DNA of 64,000 nt from Planctomycetota bacterium (lineage in GTDB: Bacteria; Planctomycetota; B15-G4): contig QNBX01000001.1 in NCBI GenBank assembly GCA_003644265.1, positions 17,828 to 81,827 on the forward strand, read 5' to 3'. The position numbers and the translations under genes were made by a program. This document shows, piece after piece, positions 17,573 to 25,857 of this stretch. A model generated the notes under the pieces. The model saw nothing but the letters and a program-made list of their open reading frames with translations, made no database searches and was not told the DNA's origin. Position 1 is the first letter of the stretch. The number at the start of each line of letters is the position of its first letter.

Positions 17573-20500
17573 CTAGCGCAGTCGGTAGGCGTCGGGCCCC
17601 AGCACCTGATCGAGGGCGGCCAGCAGCGTCGGTACCACCGCCACGCGTTGTCCACGTGGCAGGCGCCAGTTGGAGCGCGCTTGCCCGGCCAGGCAGACCG
17701 AGAGGAACGTCTCGGTGGGGCCGCCGTGCGCGCTCAGCGCCTGGGCCAGGTCACTGAGCCCAGATCCCAGGGCCTGCTCGTCGGCGGCGCGGACCTCGAT
17801 CAGTAGCTTGCGCCCGGCGGCCAACTCCGGGTCGTCCAGCAGCAGGACCTCGTCGATCAGCAGGCTGGGCTCGTCTCGGGTGCGATCCACGCGCCCACGG
17901 AACAGGCCGATGAACTCGTCGTGGGCGTGCTCGCGATACTTGGCGTAGGGGCCGGAGAACAGCACCGCCGCGCAGCCGCCCCCCAGACCCTGGATCTTGA
18001 ACATGGCCATGGGCTTGCCGGCGTTGCGGCCGCGGCTGCTGGTGGTGGTGCGTAACCCGGCGATCATGCCGCCCACGAGCACCTCGGCGCGATCGTTCAC
18101 CTCGGCCAGCTGGGTCACGTCGTGGGTGGCCAGCAGGCGCAGCAGGCCGCGGTGCTCGGCCATGGGGTCGGCCGTCACCGCGAAGCCCAGCGACTCCTTC
18201 TCCAACTCGTACAGCTCTCGCGGCGTGGGCTGCGCCACCTCGCTCAGCCGCAGCGGCGCGGCCGGCGTCGCGGCGCCCCCGAACAGGGAGGCCTGGCCAG
18301 CGGCGCGATCCGCCTGGGTGCGGGCGGCCTCCTTCAGCAGTCGCTCGCTCGACGCGATCAGAGCCAGTCGGTTGGGGTGCAGCGTGTCGAACACGCCGGC
18401 CTTGGCCAGGGCGTCGAAAGCGAGTCGGTTCACGGCCTTGCCGTCGATGTTGTCGACCACGTCGGACAGGTCGGCGAAGCGCCCACCCGCCCGCTCACGC
18501 GCGGCCAGGACGGCCGCGACGGCCTTGTTGCCCACGCCCTTCACGGCGTTGAGCCCCATGCGGATGGAGCCGTCGTCGAGCGTGAAGTCGTCCATGCTGG
18601 CGTTGATGTCGGGCGCCTCGACCGGCAGCCCCGAGCGGCGCGAGGCCTCGACGTACTCGGCCAGCTTGTCGCTGTCGCCGGCGTCGCACGACATGATGGC
18701 GGCCATGTACTCGCCCGGGTAGTGGGCGCGCATGTACGCGGTGCGGAAGGTGATCAAGCCGTAGGCAGCCGAGTGCGACTTGTTGAATCCGTACTGCGCA
18801 AACTGGGACATGTCGTCCCAGATCTTCTCGGCGTTCGGCTTCGGGACCGTGTTCTGCTGGCAGCCCTCCAGGAACTGGTCCTTGTACTGCAGCATGACCT
18901 TGAGCTTCTTCTTGCCCATGGCCTTGCGCAGGCCGTCGGCGTCGTTGAGCGAGAGCTTGCCCAGCGCCTGGGCCAGGAGCATGACCTGCTCCTGGTAGAC
19001 CATGGCGCCGTAGGTGTCCTTGAGGATCGGCTCCATTAGCGCGTGGTCGTAGGTGATGGGCTCCACGCCGTGCTTACGGTTGACGAAGCTGTCGGTCATG
19101 CCCGACTGCAGCGGCCCGGGACGGTAGAGCGCGATCAGCGCGATGATGTCCTCGAAGCAGTCGGGCGCCAGCCGCACGATGAGCTCGCGCATGCCCGATG
19201 ACTCGAGCTGGAACACGCCGTAGGTGTCGCCGGTCTTGAGCAGCTCGTAGGTGGCGCGGTCGTCCAGGCTGAGCGTCTCGTAGTCGATCTCCTCACCGCA
19301 GGTGAGCTTCACGATGCGCGCGGCCTTCTGCAGGATGGTGAGGTTCTTCAGCCCCAGGAAGTCCATCTTGAGCAGGCCGATGTCCTCCAGCGCCGTCATC
19401 TGGAACTGGGTGTTGATGGCGCCCTTCACCACGCACAGCGGCACATGCTCCACCAGCGGATGCTCCGTGATGACCACGCCCGCGGCGTGGGTGGATGTGT
19501 TGCGCGCCATGCCCTCGATGCGGCGCGACACGTCCGCCAGTTCGCTCAGGCGCTCGTCGCTCTTGAGCGTCTCCATCAGCTCCTTGTCGTCGTCGAGCGT
19601 CTTGGACAGGCGCGTGCCCGGCGCGTCGGGGATGCGCTTGGCGATGCGGTCCACGTCAGCCAGCGGGATGTCCAGCACGCGGCCGGCGTCGCGGATGGCC
19701 GCCTTGGCCGCCATGGTGCCGAAGGTCACGATCTGGCAGACCTGGGCGTTGCCGTACTTCTGGCGCGTGTACTCGATCACCTCCTCGCGCCGATCGCGGC
19801 AGAAGTCGATGTCGATATCCGGCATGGAGATACGGTCTGCGTTCAGGAAGCGCTCGAACAGCAGGTCGTACTTGAGCGGGCAGAGCTGGGTGATCTCCAG
19901 GGCGTAGGCCACGATGGAGCCCGCCGCCGAGCCGCGCCCGGGGCCCACCGAGATGCCCTGCCCGCGCGCGTGCTTGATCAGGTCCCAGACGATCAGGAAG
20001 TAGTCCACGAAGCCCATGGATTCGATCACCGCGAACTCGCGCTCGAAGCGGTCGCGTGCCGCCTGGGTGACCTCGCCGTAGCGGCGCGCCAGCCCGTCCT
20101 CGCAGATGCGGCGCATGTACGCGGGCGCCGACTCGTCGGTGGGGATGTCGAAGCGCGGCAGGTGCATGGTCTCGAGGTCGAGCTGGATGTCGCAGCGCTG
20201 CGCGATCTCCCCCGTGCTGCGGTAGGCCTCGCTGTCCTCACCGAAGAGCGCGGCCATCTGCTCGCTGGTGCGGAAGTAGAGCTCGTTGGTATCGATCTTG
20301 AAGCGCCGCTCGGTGTCGTGCATGCGCTGCCCCGTGCCGATGCAGATCAGCGCGTCCTGCGCGACGGCGTCGCCCTCGCAGGCGTAGTGCACGTCGTTGG
20401 TGGCCACCAGCGGCAGCCCCGTCGCCGACGCCACGCGCGGCATGGCCTCGCGGATCACGCGTTGCGGCTCCAGCCCGTTGGACATCACCTCCAGATACAC

Positions 20501-21022
20501 GTTGTCGCGCCCCAGGATCTCGGCGTACTCCTCGGCCGCACGCACGGCGTCGTCCAGCCGGTTCTCCAGCAGCGGCCTGGCGACGCGGCCGGACATGCAG
20601 CCCGTGAGCGCCATCAGTCCCTCGCTGTTTTGCGCCAGCATGCTGAGGTCGATGCACGGCTTGCGCTGAAAGCCTTCGAGCCATGAGCGCGAGCTCAGCT
20701 TGGACAGATTGCTGAAGCCGGTGCGGTCCTTGGCCAGCAGGGTCACGTGGTAGCGCCGTCGTTTCTCACCGGGCTGCGGCCGCTTGGTGGCGTCGCCATC
20801 CACCACGTAGGCCTCGCAGCCGAGGATGGGGCGCACACCGGCCTCGCGCGCGATCTTGTAGAACTCGATGGCGCCAAACAGGTTGCCGTGATCCGTGAGC
20901 GCCAGCGCGCCCATGTCGCAGCGACTGGCCTGGCCGACCAGATCGGGCACGGTGATCGCGCCGTCCAGCAGGGAGTAGTGGCTGTGGACGTGCAGGTGCG
21001 TGAACGGCGAGATGGAAACCAT
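17573..21022 (-). CDS. dnaE: DNA polymerase III alpha subunit
   Basis: This is the replicative polymerase of the DnaE1 type, 1149 residues. The PHP domain opens with HLHVHSHYSLLDGAITVPDL and ALTDHGNLFGAIEFYK; its metal-binding His/Asp residues are kept. The polymerase core has GPGRGSAAGS (360-369) and the catalytic PDIDIDF (401-407; Ile replaces the usual Phe). Fingers, tandem HhH (MGLNAVKGVGNKAV) and an OB domain (EVLVGGMIAGLRTTTSSRGR) follow. It is an isolated minus-strand gene between + strand clusters. The start at 21022 gives MVSISPFTHLHVH, matching family N-termini. Confidence 0.97.
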   Translation of the reverse strand: MVSISPFTHLHVHSHYSLLDGAITVPDLVGQASRCDMGALALTDHGNLFGAIEFYKIAREAGVRPILGCEAYVVDGDATKRPQPGEKRRRYHVTLLAKDRTGFSNLSKLSSRSWLEGFQRKPCIDLSMLAQNSEGLMALTGCMSGRVARPLLENRLDDAVRAAEEYAEILGRDNVYLEVMSNGLEPQRVIREAMPRVASATGLPLVATNDVHYACEGDAVAQDALICIGTGQRMHDTERRFKIDTNELYFRTSEQMAALFGEDSEAYRSTGEIAQRCDIQLDLETMHLPRFDIPTDESAPAYMRRICEDGLARRYGEVTQAARDRFEREFAVIESMGFVDYFLIVWDLIKHARGQGISVGPGRGSAAGSIVAYALEITQLCPLKYDLLFERFLNADRISMPDIDIDFCRDRREEVIEYTRQKYGNAQVCQIVTFGTMAAKAAIRDAGRVLDIPLADVDRIAKRIPDAPGTRLSKTLDDDKELMETLKSDERLSELADVSRRIEGMARNTSTHAAGVVITEHPLVEHVPLCVVKGAINTQFQMTALEDIGLLKMDFLGLKNLTILQKAARIVKLTCGEEIDYETLSLDDRATYELLKTGDTYGVFQLESSGMRELIVRLAPDCFEDIIALIALYRPGPLQSGMTDSFVNRKHGVEPITYDHALMEPILKDTYGAMVYQEQVMLLAQALGKLSLNDADGLRKAMGKKKLKVMLQYKDQFLEGCQQNTVPKPNAEKIWDDMSQFAQYGFNKSHSAAYGLITFRTAYMRAHYPGEYMAAIMSCDAGDSDKLAEYVEASRRSGLPVEAPDINASMDDFTLDDGSIRMGLNAVKGVGNKAVAAVLAARERAGGRFADLSDVVDNIDGKAVNRLAFDALAKAGVFDTLHPNRLALIASSERLLKEAARTQADRAAGQASLFGGAATPAAPLRLSEVAQPTPRELYELEKESLGFAVTADPMAEHRGLLRLLATHDVTQLAEVNDRAEVLVGGMIAGLRTTTSSRGRNAGKPMAMFKIQGLGGGCAAVLFSGPYAKYREHAHDEFIGLFRGRVDRTRDEPSLLIDEVLLLDDPELAAGRKLLIEVRAADEQALGSGLSDLAQALSAHGGPTETFLSVCLAGQARSNWRLPRGQRVAVVPTLLAALDQVLGPDAYRLR

Positions 21023-21146
21023 GCCCCGAGACTAGAGCCGCCGCCGGGCCGCTTCAACGGACGCGCTGGGCGTCTTGCGTACTGGAGCGTTGAGCGCGCA
21101 CTCGTGCGCCGGTAGCGTGGGCTGTCGAACCCTGCCCGCGCGAGAG

Positions 21147-22043
21147 ATGATCGTGGCCTCCGACGACCCGTGGACCCTGCCCGCAGCGGGCGAGCGCTGC
21201 TCCCGATGCGAGCACGCGCTCGAGGTGGGCAGCGCCGTCACCGTCGCGCTCAGCTTCGACGCCGAGGGCCCGCGCCGGGAAGACCTGTGTGCAACCTGTG
21301 GAGAAGCCGTCAGGGCCGACAGCGACGGCATCTTCTGGTGCTCCACGCGCGTGGCGGACGAGGACGCGCGCCCTGTGGTCGACTACGCCTTCCTGCGCGA
21401 GATGTTCACGCGCATGCTGGCCCGACCCGAGCCGGTCTACCGCGGCCTGGCCTACCTGGTCGGTCTGATCCTGGTGCGCAAGCGGCACCTACGCCTCAAG
21501 GGCTTCGAGGCGCGCGATGGCGGCGAGGTCATGCTGGTGACCCGCGGCGCGGGTCAGCCACAGCTCGAGGTGCCCGCGCCGCACCTGTCGGCCGAGGCCA
21601 TGCTTGAGACGCGGGAGCGGCTCAAGCGCCTGCTGGCCGCCGATCTGCCCGAGGGCCCCGATCCGCTCGACCCCAGCGCCATCGTCGTCCAGGCCAGTCA
21701 GCCCGACGCGCCCGACGCGCCCGACGCGCCCGACGCGCCCGACGCGCCCGACGCGCCCGACGCGCCCGAGGCGCCGCTGAGCTCCGAGGCGGCCGGCAGC
21801 CCGGAGGCGCCGGAGGACTCCGAACTGCCTCTCAACTGTGAGCCCTCGCAGGACCCCGAGCGGTCGCAGGGCCATGAGCCGTCCACGCAGCCCGACGCAC
21901 CACACCTGCCGGACGGCCCGGGCACCCGCGCCGCCGCTCCAACTCGCGGCCGCCAGGGACTCGCCGCCGAAGGCGCGGGCGAGGGCGCCGACGATGGGGG
22001 AGCGGGCGACGATGCCTCAGAGGCTCAGCCCGAGCTGAACTGA
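21147..22043 (+). CDS. Zinc-ribbon protein with Pro-Asp-Ala repeat tail
   Basis: I do not recognise a named family for this 298-residue protein. The N-terminus has two CxxC pairs (C18/C21 and C48/C51), probably a zinc ribbon, then a conserved-looking helical segment (YAFLREMFTRMLARPEPVYR, then LAYLVGLILVRKRHLRLKGF) and an acidic, low-complexity C-terminal half. That tail contains seven perfect PDA tripeptides and ends in Gly/Ala/Asp-rich sequence. ATG 21147 is chosen over an upstream in-frame ATG at 21075 because the conserved part begins just after it. It lies divergent from dnaE, about 125 bp away. It has no signal peptide and is probably cytoplasmic. Confidence 0.75.
   Translation: MIVASDDPWTLPAAGERCSRCEHALEVGSAVTVALSFDAEGPRREDLCATCGEAVRADSDGIFWCSTRVADEDARPVVDYAFLREMFTRMLARPEPVYRGLAYLVGLILVRKRHLRLKGFEARDGGEVMLVTRGAGQPQLEVPAPHLSAEAMLETRERLKRLLAADLPEGPDPLDPSAIVVQASQPDAPDAPDAPDAPDAPDAPDAPEAPLSSEAAGSPEAPEDSELPLNCEPSQDPERSQGHEPSTQPDAPHLPDGPGTRAAAPTRGRQGLAAEGAGEGADDGGAGDDASEAQPELN
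21702..21773 (+). repeat. 9-bp in-frame tandem repeat (PDA)n
   Basis: CCCGACGCG is repeated seven times perfectly from 21702 to 21764, followed by one variant copy CCCGAGGCG (21765-21773). It encodes (Pro-Asp-Ala)7 then Pro-Glu-Ala. Identical codons in every unit point to recent slippage expansion, so copy number may vary between strains. Confidence 0.95.
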
Positions 22044-22192
22044 CGCCGCGCCCGGCGGCGGCGGCGGCCTCCCCCTGGCAGCCTTCTCACAGAGGCTGCT
22101 TGCAGGCGTACGTCCTCCTGCGGCGGGGCCACGGGCGCGGGCGCTGCGTACACCAGCGCTTCGACGACCGCGTCCGCGCAGACGCCCCCCGC

Positions 22193-22242
22193 TGGGGTGA
22201 GGTGCGGGAGCCCGGTGGGGCGAGGTGGGGTGCCCGGTGGGG
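22193..22242 (+). promoter_or_regulatory. G-rich block, possible distal MraZ sites or G-quadruplex
   Basis: TGGGG at 22193, TGCGG at 22203, TGGGG at 22216 and 22226, and TGGGG at 22238. Two of the pairs have exactly the 10-bp period of MraZ boxes. The same runs of three or four G separated by 6-8 nt fit a G-quadruplex pattern. In DNA this GC-rich, either could arise by chance. Confidence 0.25.
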
Positions 22243-22393
22243 CCCGGTCCCATCGGCGCCTGGCAGCTGCCTGCAGGTCCCGTCTGCTCACCGAGCTGTC
22301 GCGATCGAGCGGATCCCGCCCCAAACACACGTTGCGCGCCTGTATCGGGCCTGATCGTCCACCCGCCCCTCGATCAAGTCGATTCCCTCGCAG

Positions 22394-22438
22394 TGGGCAA
22401 AAGTGCAGCAGATCCCCACGAAGTGGGAGAAGGTGGTA
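22394..22438 (+). promoter_or_regulatory. MraZ-box-like operator
   Basis: TGGGC (22394), TGCAG (22404), TGGGA (22424) and TGGTA (22434) fall on one 10-bp register, with one degenerate position at 22414. The best pair is TGGGA-N5-TGGTA preceded by AAG. MraZ is known to bind TGGGN repeats separated by 5 bp upstream of its own gene. The position just before mraZ supports autoregulation of the dcw operon. Confidence 0.55.
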
Positions 22439-22471
22439 CAACTTGTCCGTCGAGTGGGCTCCGGGACTCGG

Positions 22472-22924
22472 ATGGCAATGCGGCTCTTTACAGGCACCTT
22501 CATCCACGCTTTGGACGCGAAGAACCGCGTCTCGGTGCCGCGTAAGATGCTCGATGTCCTGCGGCAGTTCGAAGGGGCCGGCGCCGAGGTGGCGGTGACC
22601 GTCGGCTTCGACGCCTGCCTGTACCTCTACCCCACCGAATCCTTCGCCGTCCTGGCCGAGTCGATCACGTCCGGCTCCCTGGGCGACGAGAAGGTGCGCG
22701 ACCTCGGGCGCACCTGGTTCGGTGAGACGGAGGTCTGCGCCGTGGACAAGAACGGCCGCATGCTCCTGCCCGAAGGCCTCAAGCGCCGCATCGGGTTGGA
22801 GGACAAGGTCGTCTTCGTGGGCGCGGGCAACCGCGTCGAGCTCTGGACCCCGGACGCGCATGAGGAGTGCTTGGCGGCCTCCCTCGAGCGCTACGGGGAC
22901 CAGGCTCGGGCGGTGCTCAAGTGA
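22472..22924 (+). CDS. mraZ: Transcriptional regulator MraZ
   Basis: MraZ is a SpoVT/AbrB-fold DNA-binding protein that regulates the dcw cluster. It has 150 residues from ATG 22472 (MAMRLFTGTF); ATG 22478 is equally plausible. Both copies of the MraZ signature are present: LDAKNRVSVP near the start and VDKNGRMLLP in the second half (the usual motif is DxKGR). A start at 22403 would place coding sequence across the operator repeats and does not resemble the family. Its TGA overlaps a GTG at 22921, but rsmH more likely starts at 22948. Confidence 0.93.
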   Translation: MAMRLFTGTFIHALDAKNRVSVPRKMLDVLRQFEGAGAEVAVTVGFDACLYLYPTESFAVLAESITSGSLGDEKVRDLGRTWFGETEVCAVDKNGRMLLPEGLKRRIGLEDKVVFVGAGNRVELWTPDAHEECLAASLERYGDQARAVLK

Positions 22925-22947
22925 ATCAGGTTCTGCAGGAGGCGCTG

Positions 22948-23844
22948 ATGAGTCACGTGCCCGTGATGGCGGGGGATTTTCTGCGACTCGTCGGCGCCGC
23001 CCCCGGGCAGCTCCTGGTGGATCTGACGGTGGGGGCGGGCGGGCACACCAGGGCGTTCCTGGAGGCCTCCGCTCCGACCGGTCAGGTCCTGGCCAGCGAC
23101 CGCGACGAGCACGCGCTCCAGCTGGCCGGCGCCAACCTGGCCGACGTGGCCGAGCGCGTGCAGTTCACTCACGGCGACTGCGTCTCACGGCTGCGCTCGC
23201 TGGCGGCCGATGGCGTGCGCCCTGACGTGGTGCTGCTCGACCTCGGCGTGTCGTCCATGCAGCTCGATCAGCCCGAGCGCGGCTTCAGCCTGCGCGTCGA
23301 CGCGCCGCTCGACATGCGCATGGACCGCAGCGGCGGCGAGACCGCGGCCGAGCTGCTGGCGCGCGTCTCCGAGGACGAGCTGGTGACGCTGCTGCGCGAC
23401 GGTGGCGACGTGCGCGGCGCCCGTCGCTTGGCCGCCGCCGTGGTCGAGCGTCGGGCGCGCCGCCCCTTCCGCACCACCGGCGATCTGCGCGAGCTGATCG
23501 AGCGCCTGGCCGGCCGCGCGGGCGGGCGTGTGCATCCCGCCACCCAGGCCTTCCAGGCCCTGCGCATGGCGGTCAACGCGGAGCTGCCGCTGCTGATCGA
23601 GGCCCTGCCCCTGGCGCTGCAGCTGTTGCCGCCCGGCGCGCACCTGGCGGTGCTCGCCTTCCACTCGGGCGAAGACCGGCTGGTGAAGCAGGCCTTCCGC
23701 GCCGCGAGCGACGCGGGCGTGGCCGAGCTGCTGACCAAGCGTCCTGTGCAGGCCGGCCGCGACGAGGTGCGCGCCAACCGTCGCGCCCGCAGCGCCAAGC
23801 TGCGCGTGCTGCGCCGAGCCGATCAGGGGAGGAGCTCCACATGA
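22948..23844 (+). CDS. rsmH: 16S rRNA m4C1402 methyltransferase RsmH (MraW)
   Basis: RsmH N4-methylates C1402 in the ribosomal decoding centre using SAM. It has 298 residues. The SAM-binding motif reads VDLTVGAGGHTRAFLEA; DLGVSSMQLDQPERGFS and LAFHSGEDRLVKQAF are family hallmarks. ATG 22948 has a perfect AGGAGG five bases upstream, which decides it over GTG 22921. The stop overlaps the next ATG (ATGA). Confidence 0.95.
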   Translation: MSHVPVMAGDFLRLVGAAPGQLLVDLTVGAGGHTRAFLEASAPTGQVLASDRDEHALQLAGANLADVAERVQFTHGDCVSRLRSLAADGVRPDVVLLDLGVSSMQLDQPERGFSLRVDAPLDMRMDRSGGETAAELLARVSEDELVTLLRDGGDVRGARRLAAAVVERRARRPFRTTGDLRELIERLAGRAGGRVHPATQAFQALRMAVNAELPLLIEALPLALQLLPPGAHLAVLAFHSGEDRLVKQAFRAASDAGVAELLTKRPVQAGRDEVRANRRARSAKLRVLRRADQGRSST

Positions 23845-24083
23845 ACCTGTCCGCCGCCCTCGCCGCCAGCGCTCTGCTGCTGGTCTCCCTGCTCGCCTGC
23901 GTGCTGCGCAGCCAGGCCAGCGCCGACGGCTTTCGCCTGGCCGAGCACCGCGATCGGATCGCGCGTCTCGAAGGGCGGCTGGTCTGGCTCGAGCTGGGCC
24001 TGAACCAACGCCTGTCCATGCTGGACCGCGCCCCCGTCAGCGACATCGCCAGCCCGGCAACGCAGAACGGAGAGCTGCCATGA
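23841..24083 (+). CDS. ftsL: FtsL-like divisome protein
   Basis: This is an 80-residue bitopic protein. One N-terminal TM helix (LAASALLLVSLLACVLRSQA) is followed by a short coiled-coil-like segment (AEHRDRIARLEGRLVWLELG). FtsL sequences are very divergent, so the call rests on size, topology and position: it lies exactly between rsmH and ftsI, overlapping both by four bases. FtsL with FtsB normally activates FtsWI; no ftsB-like partner is seen here. The coiled coil is shorter than in E. coli FtsL. Confidence 0.65.
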   Translation: MNLSAALAASALLLVSLLACVLRSQASADGFRLAEHRDRIARLEGRLVWLELGLNQRLSMLDRAPVSDIASPATQNGELP

Positions 24084-25813
24084 TCCGGAATCAGCGCCGG
24101 CGCGTCCTCGGGATCGCTCTGCTCCTGGGGGTTGGACTGCTCGTCGGCGCGGCCCGGGTCGTGACTCTCAGCACCTTTGACAACGCGCGCCTGGCCGCGG
24201 CCAGCGAGGGGCAGTCCCTGCGGCGTGAACACCTGCCGGCGCGCCGGGGTTCGCTGCGGGACCGCCACGGCCGTCTGCTGGCCTCCTCGGTAGAGACCCT
24301 GGAGCTGGCGGCCTGGCCGCCCAACCTCAAGCCAGCTCACAAGACCTCCGGGCAGAACGCCGAGCGCATCCGCGCCATCGCCCAGACCCTGGCGCCGTGG
24401 GTGGGTGTTCCCGCCGACGAGCTGCGCGCGGGCATGGTGGGTGAGCGCAACGTCGTGCTGGGCAGCCCGGTCTCGGCCCCCGACGGCATCGAGCTGCTGC
24501 GCGCCAAGCGCCTGACTGAGCTGCGTCAGCTCGACTTCTCGACCGGCATGGCGCGCCGCTATCCATGGGGCGTCGCCGCCGGCAACCTGCTCGGCTTCGT
24601 GAACGCCGAGCAGCAGGGCGTGGCCGGCCTCGAGCAAGGCCTGTCCATGCTGCTCTCGGGCGAGGACGGCGCGCGTCGCTACCGCGTCGATCAGCGCGGG
24701 CGCGAGATCGCCGAGGACGGGCTGCCCGTGCTGCCGCCCATGCACGGCCTCGACGTCGTGCTGACCCTGGACGTGGCCCTGCAGCAGATGTTGGAGCAGG
24801 AGCTGGTGCGTGTGTGCGCAGAGCAAGAGGCGCGCCGCGCCTTCGCTGTGCTGCTGGACACGCGCAGCGCCGAGGTGCTTGCGCTGGCGTCCGTGCCGGG
24901 CCTCAACCCGGACGACTCCAGCGATCGCCCGCGGGACAGCGTCATCATCGGCCCGGTGCAGGAGATCTACCCGCCCGGCTCCACCTTCAAGCCGCTGATG
25001 ATGGCGGCGGCGCTCGAGCTGGGCATCATCTCCGCCGACGAGAGCGTCGACTGCCGCGCCGAGCGCGGCGTGCTGCCGGGGCGTCGCATCCGGGACACGC
25101 ACCCCCAGGACCGCTGGCTGTCGCTGGAGGAGGTCATCGTGCACTCCAGCAACATCGGCATGGCCAACATCTTCATGAGCCTGGTGTCGCCCGACACGCC
25201 GCGCGATCGCGAGGCCATGGCGCCGGTGCGCGAGTTGCTCGTGCGCCTGGGCTTCGGCGCGCGCATCGGCGTGCCGCTTCCGGCCGAAGCCCCCGGCATG
25301 ATCACGCCGCTGGAGCGCTGGCACCGCACCTGGACCCTGGCCTCGGTCACCTACGGCCAGGAGATCAGCGTCACGGCGCTGCAGATGGCGGCCGCCGTGA
25401 ACAGCCTGAGTGACGGCATCTGGCGCCGCCCCAGTCTGGTCAAGGGGCACTGGTCCGCCCTGGGTGAGTACGTCGAGACGCCGCCCGCCGACGAGCGCGT
25501 CGTGTTCGCCTCGCGGCATGTCGAGCTGGTGCGCGGTTGGATGGCGCGCGCGGTGGCCGAGGGCAGCTGCCGCGAGGTCAAGCTGCCGGGCGTGGCCGTG
25601 GCGGGCAAGACCGGCACCGCCGATTCCGAGGTGGACCTGACCCGGGAGATCCACTCCTACGCGGCCCTGGCGCCCGCCGAGGATCCCGAGGTGACCCTGG
25701 TCGTGGTGGTCTCCGAACCCGCCCATGCGCGCTATTCGAGCCAGAGCGCGGCACCCGCTGCGGGGCGTATCCTGGCCCGCGTGCTGCCCTACCTGGGACA
25801 CCCGGTCCAGTGA
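24080..25813 (+). CDS. ftsI: Penicillin-binding protein, FtsI-type transpeptidase
   Basis: This class B PBP cross-links septal peptidoglycan. It has 577 residues: one N-terminal TM (about 9-30), a PBP dimerisation/pedestal region (RRGSLRDRHGRLLASS near 55-70) and a transpeptidase domain. All three catalytic motifs are present: STFK (301-304), SSN (356-358) and KTGT (510-513). Ser301 should be the acylated serine. It overlaps ftsL by four bases. Intact motifs argue for active cross-linking in this organism despite the missing ftsZ in the cluster. Confidence 0.93.
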   Translation: MIRNQRRRVLGIALLLGVGLLVGAARVVTLSTFDNARLAAASEGQSLRREHLPARRGSLRDRHGRLLASSVETLELAAWPPNLKPAHKTSGQNAERIRAIAQTLAPWVGVPADELRAGMVGERNVVLGSPVSAPDGIELLRAKRLTELRQLDFSTGMARRYPWGVAAGNLLGFVNAEQQGVAGLEQGLSMLLSGEDGARRYRVDQRGREIAEDGLPVLPPMHGLDVVLTLDVALQQMLEQELVRVCAEQEARRAFAVLLDTRSAEVLALASVPGLNPDDSSDRPRDSVIIGPVQEIYPPGSTFKPLMMAAALELGIISADESVDCRAERGVLPGRRIRDTHPQDRWLSLEEVIVHSSNIGMANIFMSLVSPDTPRDREAMAPVRELLVRLGFGARIGVPLPAEAPGMITPLERWHRTWTLASVTYGQEISVTALQMAAAVNSLSDGIWRRPSLVKGHWSALGEYVETPPADERVVFASRHVELVRGWMARAVAEGSCREVKLPGVAVAGKTGTADSEVDLTREIHSYAALAPAEDPEVTLVVVVSEPAHARYSSQSAAPAAGRILARVLPYLGHPVQ

Positions 25814-25857
25814 ATCCCCCCAGCAGCACACTTGAATCGCCGGTTCTACGGCGCCTA

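Larger units (their letters stand above)
22044..22471. other. Gene-free stretch upstream of mraZ
   Basis: These 428 bp show no convincing gene. They hold a 7-bp stem-loop (22078-22099: GCAGCCT/AGGCTGC, 8-nt loop, only TT after it) that could end the preceding transcript. A G-rich block with five TGGGG-like units lies at 22193-22242 and the TGGGN array at 22394-22438. No clear -35/-10 pair is visible. An open frame runs from ATG 22403 into mraZ but crosses the operator-like repeats, so I treat that part as leader. Confidence 0.6.

Noticed and set aside
22403..22471. N-terminal extension of MraZ from ATG 22403
   Set aside because: It would place coding sequence over the phased TGGGN repeats, and the extra residues are unlike MraZ N-termini.
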